A stretch of DNA of 64,000 bases from Sphingobacteriia bacterium 28-36-52. Its GTDB lineage: Bacteria > Bacteroidota > Bacteroidia > Chitinophagales > Chitinophagaceae. This document shows positions 17,386-27,024 of the stretch, piece after piece; the first letter of the stretch is position 1, and each line of letters begins with the position of its first letter. The position numbers and the translations under genes are program-made. The DNA lies in NCBI GenBank assembly GCA_002281575.1, contig NCGN01000015.1, positions 16,408-80,407 of the forward strand. Direction: 5' to 3'. Under the pieces are notes generated by a model, which was not told the DNA's origin, ran no database searches, and worked only from the letters and a program-made list of their open reading frames with translations.

Positions 17386-18159
17386 ATGGCAAAAAGTAAA
17401 CATTATTACATTCGAAAAACACATCGCTGGCTGGGTGTTATTTTAGGCATCCAGTTTTTATTATGGACAATTGGTGGATTATATTTCAGCTGGAGTAATA
17501 TAGATGAAATACATGGTGATTTTCAAAAGAAAAATGCACCACTACTCTCATCAGATATTTCTCTAGTTAGCCCTACTGAAGTGTTGGAAACAATAAAAAA
17601 GAATCACCCCATTGATTCTGTTGTGTCTATTCAATTAATAGAAATTATGGGTAGACCTTTCTACCAGCTTCGATGTATAAGTGGAATTCATAGCCTAACA
17701 AATCGTGAGCATGCTGTTCAGTCAATGAATCATCTTGCCAATGCGGAAACAGGTAAGCTTCGGGGCCCGTTAACAAAGCAAGAGGCAGTAGAAATAGCTA
17801 AAATGCGATTTAATGGTATATCAAGTGTGAAATCAGTTGATTACCTGACAAGTACAAACGGTCATCATGAATATAGAGAGAGTCCATTACCAGCATATGC
17901 CATCACTTTTGAACATCCTACAAATACAACAATATATATTGCTAGTGAATTGGGAACTATTCAAAAATTTAGAAACAACAAATGGCGAATATTTGATTTT
18001 CTCTGGATGATGCACACAATGGATTATGAAAGTAGAGATCAGATCGGAAATTGGTTACTCAGGATTTTCTCAATATTCGGATTAGTAACAATATTAAGTG
18101 GGTTTTTACTTTTTTTTATAAGTAACAAGCGCATGCGACTAATAAAAAAGCCAAATTGA
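17386..18159 (+). CDS. PepSY-associated membrane protein
   Basis: This 257-residue protein has one transmembrane helix near the N-terminus (about 14-34, WLGVILGIQFLLWTIGGLYF) and one near the C-terminus (about 226-248). The extracytoplasmic part between them has PepSY-like features. The opening IRKTHRWLGVILG is the usual start of PepSY-TM proteins. The HTMDYESRDQIGNWLLRIFS motif near the end is seen in members next to metal-efflux operons. A role in reduction or metal/redox homeostasis is possible but not shown. It is the last gene of the copper operon, 46 bases after the second adaptor. Confidence 0.75.
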   Translation: MAKSKHYYIRKTHRWLGVILGIQFLLWTIGGLYFSWSNIDEIHGDFQKKNAPLLSSDISLVSPTEVLETIKKNHPIDSVVSIQLIEIMGRPFYQLRCISGIHSLTNREHAVQSMNHLANAETGKLRGPLTKQEAVEIAKMRFNGISSVKSVDYLTSTNGHHEYRESPLPAYAITFEHPTNTTIYIASELGTIQKFRNNKWRIFDFLWMMHTMDYESRDQIGNWLLRIFSIFGLVTILSGFLLFFISNKRMRLIKKPN

Positions 18160-18502
18160 CTTTAATGGCCTGTTTTTTGGTTTAAGGATCTTTTCAAAAC
18201 CGGTAATCATATTATATAATTGGGTAAATCTCTCCGTGAAATGTTTGAATCTTGAATGATATCGGCACGCAATTTTGTTCAACCAAAGTCTATAAAAAGG
18301 GCTTTTTTTTAACATTTTCTTTTTTATGAAGCTTAATTTTATATATTTACTGCAGAATTATTAATGGAATAAATCACCCCCTCATATTTATTCCCTAATC
18401 CAATGTCTTATTTATTGTTTAATCCAATCAAGTACTTTAATGTACCTGCTATAATTTTTTGTATTTACATCAATAACCCTCCCCTCAATTAAACCCAAAA
18501 AC
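18160..18502. other. Intergenic region before the T9SS cargo gene
   Basis: These 343 AT-rich bases contain no supported gene. They hold a perfect 9-bp inverted repeat (18366-18374 with 18386-18394, arms GGAATAAAT/ATTTATTCC, 11-base spacer). TAATCCAAT occurs twice, about 30 bases apart, near 18396 and 18420. This is probably the control region of the downstream gene. No confident promoter could be placed. Confidence 0.5.
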
Positions 18503-21439
18503 ATGAAAAAAATGTTACACACAATCTCCAGTTCGGGATTCCGAAATGTTAGAACGGTGCTGTTGCTCACCATGCTACTATTTGCTGGTGTAGCCTAAGC
18601 AGCCCATTTTAGAAGTGGTACCATCAGTTGGCGCCCCATCAGTGGAAACACTGTTGAATTTAAAGTTTCTCAGTCTTATGGTGGCTGGGCTTTTGGATCA
18701 GGGTATACTTTAGGAAGTACGCAAATCATGGATTATTTATATACAGGAAACGGATATGCTAGTGTTCCTATTCCATTAGTCATTACTTCAATTAATGCTG
18801 CTGAAGGTTGGTGGTATGGGGAAGCAACTTTCCAATATACTTATCCTTCTGCAGGTAATTATGCTGCATATTTTTCTAGTTGTTGTAGAATTAGTGATCT
18901 TTCTAATAATCGTGATCAACAATGGAGAAATGAAACAATAGTGAACGTAGGTAATGGAAATAGCTCGCCGGTTTCAACTATAGCAGCTACCGTTAACTTA
19001 CCTCAAGGACTTAGCGCAGCGCAATTTCAAATTCCTGCTTTTGATCCAGATGGAGACGCATTAAGTTATAGACTGGCTACATCTGCCGAAATGGGCGGAG
19101 GTACTAATCCTTCAGGTTTATCAATCAATGCCACAACAGGTTTAGTTAGTTTTAATACAGTTGGTAAAGCAATAGGTTCTTTATGGAATGTGGCTTTTAC
19201 TATTTCTGATGGAGCTGGTAAAACCAAAGTCACTGTAGATTTTATTATTAAAATCACTCAAAACTCTACACCCCCTATTTTCGATTATTTAATTACGCCA
19301 GCCAATTCTACAGTAATTCAAGCATCACCAGGTCAGCCTGTTAATTTTTCTGTTAGGGCTTATGATAATGACCCAGGAAATATTGTAACACTTTCTGCTG
19401 TAGGGTTACCTCCAGGTGCAACTAGCTCTCCTAGTTTACCTACTAACGGAAATCCCGTTACAACCAATTTCTCTTGGACGCCGGCAGCCAACCAATTTGG
19501 TTCATTTGTAATTAATTTTACAGCTACCGACAATATAGGTGTACAAAGCACTTCATCTGTTACCATACAATTAAGTCTTAAGCCATTATTTAATGTGCCT
19601 CCAACACCTGCGGCAAATTCAGAAACCTATTTAGAAACAGGAGTAGCACATCAATCTACTATTACAGCAAGCGATCCTGACCCAAATGATATAGTTCAAA
19701 TTATGTCTGTAACAGGATTGCCAGCTGGTGCAACACTCTCTAGTAGTTTGCCAACTGTAGCAGCAAATCCAACATCTGTTCAATTAAATTGGACACCAAC
19801 GCCTGCAAACTTTGGTATACATATAATTTCATTTGTAGCTAAGGATTCTTATAACGATCAAACTACGCATAGCTTTAAATACTTGGTAAATACTAAACCG
19901 GTATTTAGCTCTACTCCTTCATTGGTTGCATATGTTGGACAAACTTATACCTATACCATTACAGGAGTAGATCCTGATGTGGCATATGGAGATGTGTTAG
20001 AGTTAATCGGTGGAAATATTCCTTCATGGTTAACTTTCACTAATAATGGCAATGGTACTGGAACACTTTCAGGTACACCTTCAATGGCCAATTTAGGAGT
20101 GCATCCTGTAAGTCTTAAATTAGACGATACATATCACCATGATTACAGCCCACGTGTTTCACAAGATTTTGTAATTGATGTAACAGGACGTCTACCTTTA
20201 ATTGTTAGCCCAGGTAATCAAACAGCAGTTGTTGCAGCAGGCACTTGTGGTGCGGTTGTAAACTTTACTGCAACTGATTCAGAAGGTATTCCGGCATCTA
20301 CAATAACTTATACTATAGCACCAGGAACTGTGTTTCCAGTAGGAACTACTACAGTAACTGCAACTGCAACAAATATTGTAGGTAGCTCTCAAACTTCATT
20401 TACTGTAACAGTTAATGACAATGAATTGCCAACTGTTAATGTAAATAATGTTTCTGTAACATTAGTGAATGGAGCTGCAAGTGTAACTGATGCAGACATC
20501 AATAATAATAGTACCGATAATTGCGGTATACAATCAGTTGTATTGTCTGGCAAAACCAACTATACCTGTGCAGATTTGGGTACACATACTGTAACCTTAA
20601 CAGTTACAGATATTCATGGTAACGTACAAACTGCAACAGCAGTAGTAACAGTGGTTGGTCAATTACCAACTAGCTCCATTGTATCACAACCAACAAGCAG
20701 TGTATACACAGGTGGTAATGCAAATAATATTTACTTAGGATACGGTGCACAGAGCACGGTATTAAAAGTGAATGCAACTGGTGGAAGTTCTTACACTTAT
20801 CAGTGGATCGGAGCTGCTACCAATATGTTGAGCAGCACGACCAGCGGTATGCCAGTATTCACACCAACAGTAGCTGGTACATATACCTTCACAGTAGTAG
20901 TGACCAATAATTTTGGATGTACCACTACTTCTAAGATCACGATCTGTGTGAAAGATATCAGAGTACTAGGTTCTAAGGGTGCAGGTAAAGTTTACTTATG
21001 TCATATGCCTCCAGGTAATAACCAGAATCCACAAACACTAGAGATTAGTGTGAATGCGGTAGCTGCACATTTAACTGGACATTCAGGCGATAGATTAGGC
21101 TCTTGTGCAACAGCAGCATGTGTTGAATCAACACCTACTGTAGGAGCAACCAATACCAACAACTTTAGTAAAGCGGAAGAGGTAGTAGCCGACGACTTAA
21201 AAGTAACGGTGATGCCAAATCCAAGTACTACTTACTTCACATTGAAATTGGTAAGTCAATCAAACCTACCAGTGAACATTAAAGTGGTAGATGCTGCAGG
21301 TAGATTGGTAGAAGGTAGAGCAAAACAACCAGCTAATAGCACATTACAGTTTGGTCACAACTATGCAATCGGAAATTACTTTGCAGAGTTGATGCAAGGC
21401 AACCAACGTAAAGTGGTTCAGCTGATGAAGATCAAATAG
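18503..21439 (+). pseudogene. T9SS-sorted Ig-like-repeat surface protein, interrupted by an in-frame stop
   Basis: One continuous reading frame starts at the ATG at 18503, encodes a signal peptide (core LLLTMLLFAGVA) and meets a TAA at 18596-18598. It then runs open in the same frame to 21439 (about 978 codons in all). The first ATG after the stop is at 18728 and would give 903 residues without a signal peptide. Changing the TAA to CAA would restore GVAQAAHF, a normal signal-peptidase site. The mature protein has an N-terminal domain (SSCCRISDL), several putative Ig/cadherin-like repeats (ATDSEGIPAST, VTVNDNELP) and a type A T9SS sorting domain (VMPNPSTTYFTLKL to the end). It was probably a secreted adhesin-like protein. 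The alternatives are a base-call error or readthrough. Confidence 0.75.
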
Positions 21440-21470
21440 GATCAAATAAACCAATAACTTAAACAAACCA

Positions 21471-21503
21471 AAGGGGCTGTCTAGTAATAGATAGCCCCTT
21501 TTT
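21471..21503 (+). terminator. Rho-independent terminator after the T9SS protein gene
   Basis: A 13-bp stem with one G-U pair (21471-21483 with 21488-21500) and a GTAA tetraloop are followed by a short T run. It lies 31 bases after the stop codon. Confidence 0.85.
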
Positions 21504-21521
21504 ATATGAATTTAATAAAAA

Positions 21522-21591
21522 AATGTAAATTAGGCTATTTGAATGTCCTAATTAATGTAAATTGCGACAGTTGTATAACCTAATTTACATT
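21522..21591. promoter_or_regulatory. 13-bp inverted repeat upstream of the ATPase gene
   Basis: AATGTAAATTAGG (21522-21534) is the exact reverse complement of CCTAATTTACATT (21579-21591), which ends three bases before the ATG at 21595. A partial third copy, AATGTAAATT, lies between them at about 21554. The pairing may form an operator or a structured leader that hides the start codon. Confidence 0.45.
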
Positions 21592-21594
21592 AAT

Positions 21595-22725
21595 ATGGAT
21601 ATCCCACGCATTATACAAATTCAAATTGAGGCAAAAATTGGACAACAAAAAGTAATTCTACTTTATGGTACTAGGCGTACTGGTAAGACTACAATCATTG
21701 AAAAAATTGTTCAAAAATATGCAAGCGATGTATTGCTTTTACATGGAGAAGATATGCAGATATCGGCTATTTTACAAAATAGAACCATTGCTAATTATCA
21801 ACAACTAACAAAGGGAAAGAAGATCATTATTATTGACGAAGCTCAGGCAATACCTGAAATTGGTAAAATTTTAAAGTTATTAATTGATACGATTAGAGGG
21901 ATTACAGTAGTTGCAACCGGAAGTAGCAGTTTTGATTTGGTGAATAGAACCGGAGAACCATTAGTAGGACGGAACTTAGAGTTTTATTTATACCCTATAG
22001 CACAAGCAGAATTGTCAACTATAGAAGAATTTTTAACGACTAAGCAAAACTTAGAAGAACGACTTATATACGGTAGTTATCCTGAGCTGTGGCATTTAAA
22101 TAATTTACAAGAAAGGGAAACTTATCTAAAACAATTGATCAATAGTTATTTATTGAAAGATTTACTTTCTTTCGAGAATATAAAGGGAGCAGATATTTTA
22201 TTTAAACTATTACAAATGCTTGCATGGCAAGTAGGAAGTCAGGTAAGTACAGTTGAATTAGCAACCAATCTGCAAATTAATAAAGCCACTGTTGAACGAT
22301 ATTTAGATTTACTCTCTAAAGTTTTTATCATTTATCCATTATCTGGATATAGTAATAATCTGCGAAAAGAAGTTTCAAAAAGTAAGAAATGGTATTTTTT
22401 TGATAATGGAATAAGAAATGCATTAATTAGTAATTTCAGCCCAATCAATCAGCGTAATGATATTGGTCAATTGTGGGAGCAGTATATTCTAAGTGAAAGA
22501 ATTAAATTCAATCGCTATAATAATTATCAACCACAATATTATTTTTGGCGTACTTATGATGGTCAAGAAATTGATTTGATTGAATTAAATAATGGTCAGT
22601 TACAAGCACTAGAATGTAAATGGAAAGATGCTAAAGCTAAGATTCCAATTGCATTTGCGAAAGCTTATCCTGAAGCAAAGTTTGCCATTGTTGATAAAGA
22701 AAATTATTTAGAATGGATCACATAA
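21595..22725 (+). CDS. AAA-type ATPase with DUF4143 (AAA_14 family)
   Basis: This 376-residue cytoplasmic protein has an N-terminal AAA_14 ATPase domain and a C-terminal DUF4143 domain. Walker A is GTRRTGKTT (about 21-29) and Walker B is KKIIIIDEAQ (about 75-84). The sensor-like VVATGSSSFDL follows. The C-terminal part carries YFWRTYDGQEIDLIE and ALECKWKD, a pattern resembling the PD-(D/E)xK-like core often noted in DUF4143 proteins. The biological role of this family is unclear. The start at 21595 is chosen over an upstream TTG at 21562. The gene stands alone between a terminator and a convergent regulator. Confidence 0.85.
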   Translation: MDIPRIIQIQIEAKIGQQKVILLYGTRRTGKTTIIEKIVQKYASDVLLLHGEDMQISAILQNRTIANYQQLTKGKKIIIIDEAQAIPEIGKILKLLIDTIRGITVVATGSSSFDLVNRTGEPLVGRNLEFYLYPIAQAELSTIEEFLTTKQNLEERLIYGSYPELWHLNNLQERETYLKQLINSYLLKDLLSFENIKGADILFKLLQMLAWQVGSQVSTVELATNLQINKATVERYLDLLSKVFIIYPLSGYSNNLRKEVSKSKKWYFFDNGIRNALISNFSPINQRNDIGQLWEQYILSERIKFNRYNNYQPQYYFWRTYDGQEIDLIELNNGQLQALECKWKDAKAKIPIAFAKAYPEAKFAIVDKENYLEWIT

Positions 22726-22757
22726 ATACCTTGGTTACCACGCAAACAAGAACGCAA

Positions 22758-23465
22758 TCACTCAAACAACCTGGTAAAGTGGTTTTCTAAATGCGAGCGC
22801 ATACCATTTCTAAATTCTTCTGGAGTACCATTTTCTAAAAAGTCTACCAATTCTTTGTGCGATACGAACATTTTTAACATGGGTTGTTTTTTCAACAAAC
22901 CACTGTTGTGCACATAATCAAAAACAGGCAATAACATTTTCTGGAAACGCTTCAAAGTAGCATTGCCAGTGATTTCATAGAGCTTTCCATGAAAAGCAAT
23001 CTCGTGTTCAATATTGAATAAATGGTATTGGGTAGCTGGTGGTTCGTCTGCAACAATTTGTCTTAATGCAGCAATATCTTCTTTGGTAATTCTATGAAAC
23101 AATAAATCGGCCATACCAATTTCTAAGACCAATCGTATTTCAAATATTTCTTTTAAGGTTTCGGGTGCAAGAATATGTGGATTCATACTCTTACTCATCA
23201 TTCCAAAAATATCAGGGCTAGTTATAACGGACCCTTTTTTCTTTTTCGATTCTATTAAGCCCATTAATCGCAAACGCGTTAACGCTTCTCTAATAACAGT
23301 TCTACTTACACCTAATGTTTCCGCTAGTTCCATTTCTTTAGGAATCACATCACCAACAGAAAGTTTGCGCTTTTGAAGTAAGTCTACCAAGCTTTCTTCC
23401 ACTTTATCTACCAAGGAACTAGTATCCATTGGTTTCATTTCGGATCTGAGTAAGGCTAAATTCAT
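22758..23465 (-). CDS. GntR/FadR-family transcriptional regulator (FCD domain)
   Basis: This 235-residue regulator has a winged helix-turn-helix at about residues 20-90 (PKEMELAETLGVSRTVIREA) and a C-terminal all-helical FCD ligand-binding domain. It is transcribed divergently from the susC-susD sialic-acid operon and shares a 183-bp control region with it. It is therefore the probable repressor of that operon; N-acetylneuraminate or ManNAc would be a reasonable effector. NanR of enteric bacteria is also a GntR/FCD protein, but that is only a parallel. Two further in-frame ATGs (codons 10 and 13) could be the true start. Confidence 0.88.
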   Translation of the reverse strand: MNLALLRSEMKPMDTSSLVDKVEESLVDLLQKRKLSVGDVIPKEMELAETLGVSRTVIREALTRLRLMGLIESKKKKGSVITSPDIFGMMSKSMNPHILAPETLKEIFEIRLVLEIGMADLLFHRITKEDIAALRQIVADEPPATQYHLFNIEHEIAFHGKLYEITGNATLKRFQKMLLPVFDYVHNSGLLKKQPMLKMFVSHKELVDFLENGTPEEFRNGMRSHLENHFTRLFE

Positions 23466-23648
23466 CCAGAATATGTATTACTTAATATTTAACAAAGCCA
23501 AAGTTACCAAAAATGCAGCTATTTTTCAATTAACTCATAATGCCTTAAAAATCAATATATTATAAAATTGTTAAAATTTATTTTGCAGTTTCAGGGAAAG
23601 CTAATTATTTTTATGTCATACATAATACAAAAAACTAAATTGCGCGCC

Positions 23649-26600
23649 ATGAACTTAAACTGCTTTAGACTCTGTGTTGTTGCGTTGTTCACAATGCTCT
23701 CCACTGCGTTATTAGCCCAAACCAAAAAGGTTTCAGGAACCATCCTGAACGACGAGGCTAAACCTCTTTCTGGTGTTTCCGTTACCATCAAGGGTACAAA
23801 AACGGGAACCCAAACCAATGCATCAGGTGTTTACGCTATTGATGTTGCGGAAGGGAAGTCGCTTATTTTTTCTATGATTGGATTTGCCCCTAGAGAATTT
23901 GTAGTGGGAGCAAGTGCAGTATTAGACATTACATTATCCCCCATCGTTTCTGAATTAGAAGATGTGGTAGTAACTGGTTACGGATCTCAAAAAAGAAAAG
24001 AATTAACGGGTGCAGTTGTAACAGTTAATCCAAAAGCTTTTGAGCATAGTCCTACCACCAACGTAGCAACGGTGTTACAAGGTAATGCACCCGGTTTAAG
24101 AATTCAACAACGTACTGGTCAGCCAGGTACTACACCTTCTATTACATTTAGAGGTGGTACTGAATTTGGAGGAGGTGGTACACCGCTATTTATTGTAGAC
24201 GGAGTAATTGTTCCTTCATTGTATGGTTTAGACATTAATGATGTTGCAAGCATCGACCTATTAAAAGATGCGGCAACTACTGCAATATATGGAGCAAGGG
24301 CTGCAAATGGTGTAGTATTGGTTTCCACTAAAAAAGGGAAAAAAGGAAAAGCACAAGTAACTTATTCTTATAACAATACTACCAACTTTATTCGCAAGAA
24401 TCCTGCTGAATATTTAAGCGCTTCAGATTATATCAGAATGAACCGCTTAGGAATTCAAGCTCGTTTTAGAGGAGATTCATTGGATAGAAATACCAATGCA
24501 ATGAATACCGATCGTAACCAATTATTAGGTGCATGGGGATGGGCGGTTAATTCAGGTTGGAGAAGTGATATTGGTTTGTACACTACCCAATTGTTGAACA
24601 GTCAAAACCGTGGATTACTAAACGATTCAAGATGGCGTTTATTGGTAGATCCTAATCCATTTAATCCGGGGTTAATGGATAGTATTATTTTTACCGATAT
24701 CAGTGCAAGAGAAAGAGAGATGATGATCTTGCAACAAAATAATACCAGCGAACACAATATCAATTTCTCTGGCGCAAATGATCAAGGCAACTATGCTTTG
24801 TCATTGGGTTCTGTTAGAGACAATGGTATGATCATCGGTTCTCAACTAAAAAGATTGAACATCAACTTTAATGGAGGACTAAATATTGGCGAAAGATTAA
24901 AAGTAACTACCAATATTAGTGCCTATAGTGTTGAGCAAGCATTGCCTTATGGTGGTTTTGGTGGAGTAGATCCTGAAGGTGGCGCCGCTGGCGGATTATT
25001 GCAGCGTTTTGTAGGAGTAGCTCCAACTATTCGTTACACCAATTATGCAACGGGTGAAATACTGCCTGGTCCAAATGATGTTACTTTAGGTAACCCGGCC
25101 TATTGGAGTAACTTAACAGTAAACAATACTAATCAACAACGATTCTTAGGGGGTATTAATTTAGAGTACACCATACTTCCTTATTTAAAAGTATTGGCAA
25201 GTGGTTCTGGTTACTATCAATACACGAACAATAATTTCTTTACCAAAGCATATCAACAAGGTAATGGTGGAGCAATGAATACCAATAGGGCTGCAAGTTT
25301 TAATACCAATAAAACCATGCAGTACACAACCAATGCCTTTTTACAATTCAGTAAAAGATTTAAGGAGCATAATATAACTGCATTAGCTGGAGTAGAGTTT
25401 TACGATTATAAAAACTACGCTACATCTGGTTTTGCACAAGGTGCACCAACCGATTTAATTCCTTGGTTAACTGCAGCAACACCACCAAACGTACAAGGAA
25501 CAACAATTGTAAACCCTGCAGGTGCTTCATCAAACTTTGATCAGTGGGAACGAATTGCCTCTTCAATTGCGCGTTTGAATTATTCATACATGAATCGCTA
25601 TTTATTAACTGCAGTTGTAAGGGTAGACGGATCAAGCCGCTTGAAAAAAGGAAATTATTACGGTACATTCCCAGGAGTTTCTTTTGGATGGAATTTACAT
25701 GAGGAAGCGTTCTATAAGAACACAACTTTGTCTAAATATGTAAATAGGATTAAGCCAAGATTAAGTTATGGGGTGAATGGTAATGTAAGTTCATTAGGCT
25801 TATTTGCTACTTCTCAAGTGTATAATAACGCAGGAACTTATAATGGATTTGGCGGAACTTATGTAGCCAACTATATCAATTCTGATGTAAGATGGGAGCG
25901 TACCAATAGCTTAAACTTTGGATTAGACGCAGGATTCTTTAACGAGAAAATTACATTGAATGTAGACTACTTTGTAAGAAATGTATTTGACAAATTAGCG
26001 GGTTTAAATATTTCTTCTCAAACAGGATTTAACAGCTTTACTACTAATTTGGGTCAGTTGCAAAACAGAGGTATTGAGTTGGCAGTAAATGCAAAAATCA
26101 TTGAATCTAAAACCGAAAATGGATTCAGTTTATCGGTAGGAGCCAACTATTATCATGTAAAAAGTTATGCAAAGAAATTACCTTTCAATGGCTTAGAAGG
26201 CAATAGAACCAGCGGTTTCTTTGTATGGGATCCAAACAATCCAGGTAAACAAATTTATGTGGGTGGTTTAGTAGAAGGACAACGAATAGGATTAGACGAA
26301 GTATGGGCACCAAAATGGAATGGTATTTATACAGATCCATCAACTATTGCTAGAGATGCAAATGTGTACAATGCATTCTTGCCTTATAATAACAAACGCA
26401 TTAAACAATTAGGAGATGCACAATGGCATCAAGTAAATCCTAACGATACCATTGATAGCAGACAGTTTGTTTATGTAGGAAGAACCACTCCTCAACATAT
26501 GGGTGGATTTAACATTGCTAGTTCATTCAAGGGCATTCGCTTGTATGCACAATTTGATTATGCGTTTGGATTTGTAGTATTAAATAATCAAATCGTAAGA

Positions 26601-26996
26601 GGATTAAGTCAAGTACAAGGTTCTCAAAATGCTACTACTGATGTCTTAAAAACATGGTCTCCTACCAATCCAACAGGTACAATGCCTCGATATTATTGGG
26701 CAAACCAAGGTAGAAACTATGCAACCGATGCAGGTGGTAATAACCCAGCAGCTAATTTATGGGAGAAGGGAGATTATGTAATGTTAAGAGAACTAACGCT
26801 AGCATACGATTTGCCTACTTCTATCATTAGCCGATACTTAGCTAATAGAGTAAAAGGACTCAGTGTAAATGTTACCGGATCTAACTTGTTTTATCTTTCT
26901 GGATACAGTGGCAACTTCCCTGAAGTGGGTGGTGTAGACCAAGGTAAATTCCCATTACCAAGAAGATTAACTTTTGGAATAAGAGTAACACTTTAA
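23649..26996 (+). CDS. SusC/RagA-family TonB-linked outer-membrane receptor
   Basis: This 1115-residue TonB-dependent transporter, from the ATG at 23649, has a signal peptide MNLNCFRLCVVALFTMLSTA ending LLAQ. It has the usual CarboxypepD_reg-like domain (VSGTILNDEAKPLSGVSVTI, about 28-105), a TonB-box-like segment (EDVVVTGYGSQKRKELTGAV), the plug with DVASIDLLKDAATTAIYGAR and NGVVLVSTKKGKKG, and a long beta-barrel ending in RRLTFGIRVTL. With SusD it would import sialic acid or sialo-glycans across the outer membrane, inferred from the downstream genes. The frame is open up to 23568 but that start lacks a clean signal sequence. Confidence 0.93.
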   Translation: MNLNCFRLCVVALFTMLSTALLAQTKKVSGTILNDEAKPLSGVSVTIKGTKTGTQTNASGVYAIDVAEGKSLIFSMIGFAPREFVVGASAVLDITLSPIVSELEDVVVTGYGSQKRKELTGAVVTVNPKAFEHSPTTNVATVLQGNAPGLRIQQRTGQPGTTPSITFRGGTEFGGGGTPLFIVDGVIVPSLYGLDINDVASIDLLKDAATTAIYGARAANGVVLVSTKKGKKGKAQVTYSYNNTTNFIRKNPAEYLSASDYIRMNRLGIQARFRGDSLDRNTNAMNTDRNQLLGAWGWAVNSGWRSDIGLYTTQLLNSQNRGLLNDSRWRLLVDPNPFNPGLMDSIIFTDISAREREMMILQQNNTSEHNINFSGANDQGNYALSLGSVRDNGMIIGSQLKRLNINFNGGLNIGERLKVTTNISAYSVEQALPYGGFGGVDPEGGAAGGLLQRFVGVAPTIRYTNYATGEILPGPNDVTLGNPAYWSNLTVNNTNQQRFLGGINLEYTILPYLKVLASGSGYYQYTNNNFFTKAYQQGNGGAMNTNRAASFNTNKTMQYTTNAFLQFSKRFKEHNITALAGVEFYDYKNYATSGFAQGAPTDLIPWLTAATPPNVQGTTIVNPAGASSNFDQWERIASSIARLNYSYMNRYLLTAVVRVDGSSRLKKGNYYGTFPGVSFGWNLHEEAFYKNTTLSKYVNRIKPRLSYGVNGNVSSLGLFATSQVYNNAGTYNGFGGTYVANYINSDVRWERTNSLNFGLDAGFFNEKITLNVDYFVRNVFDKLAGLNISSQTGFNSFTTNLGQLQNRGIELAVNAKIIESKTENGFSLSVGANYYHVKSYAKKLPFNGLEGNRTSGFFVWDPNNPGKQIYVGGLVEGQRIGLDEVWAPKWNGIYTDPSTIARDANVYNAFLPYNNKRIKQLGDAQWHQVNPNDTIDSRQFVYVGRTTPQHMGGFNIASSFKGIRLYAQFDYAFGFVVLNNQIVRGLSQVQGSQNATTDVLKTWSPTNPTGTMPRYYWANQGRNYATDAGGNNPAANLWEKGDYVMLRELTLAYDLPTSIISRYLANRVKGLSVNVTGSNLFYLSGYSGNFPEVGGVDQGKFPLPRRLTFGIRVTL

Positions 26997-27024
26997 TTGA
27001 TTGTTCAAACTAAAAATGATTGAA

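Noticed and set aside
7150..18502. The copper operon as a tRNA-Ser-integrated genomic island
   Set aside because: The operon begins right after tRNA-Ser, but no copy of the tRNA 3' end was found at the far side and there is no integrase or transposase gene.
20213..20420. Possible CRISPR-like or tandem DNA repeats in the Ig-like surface protein gene
   Set aside because: The repetition is at protein-domain level with divergent DNA; there are no regular spacers.
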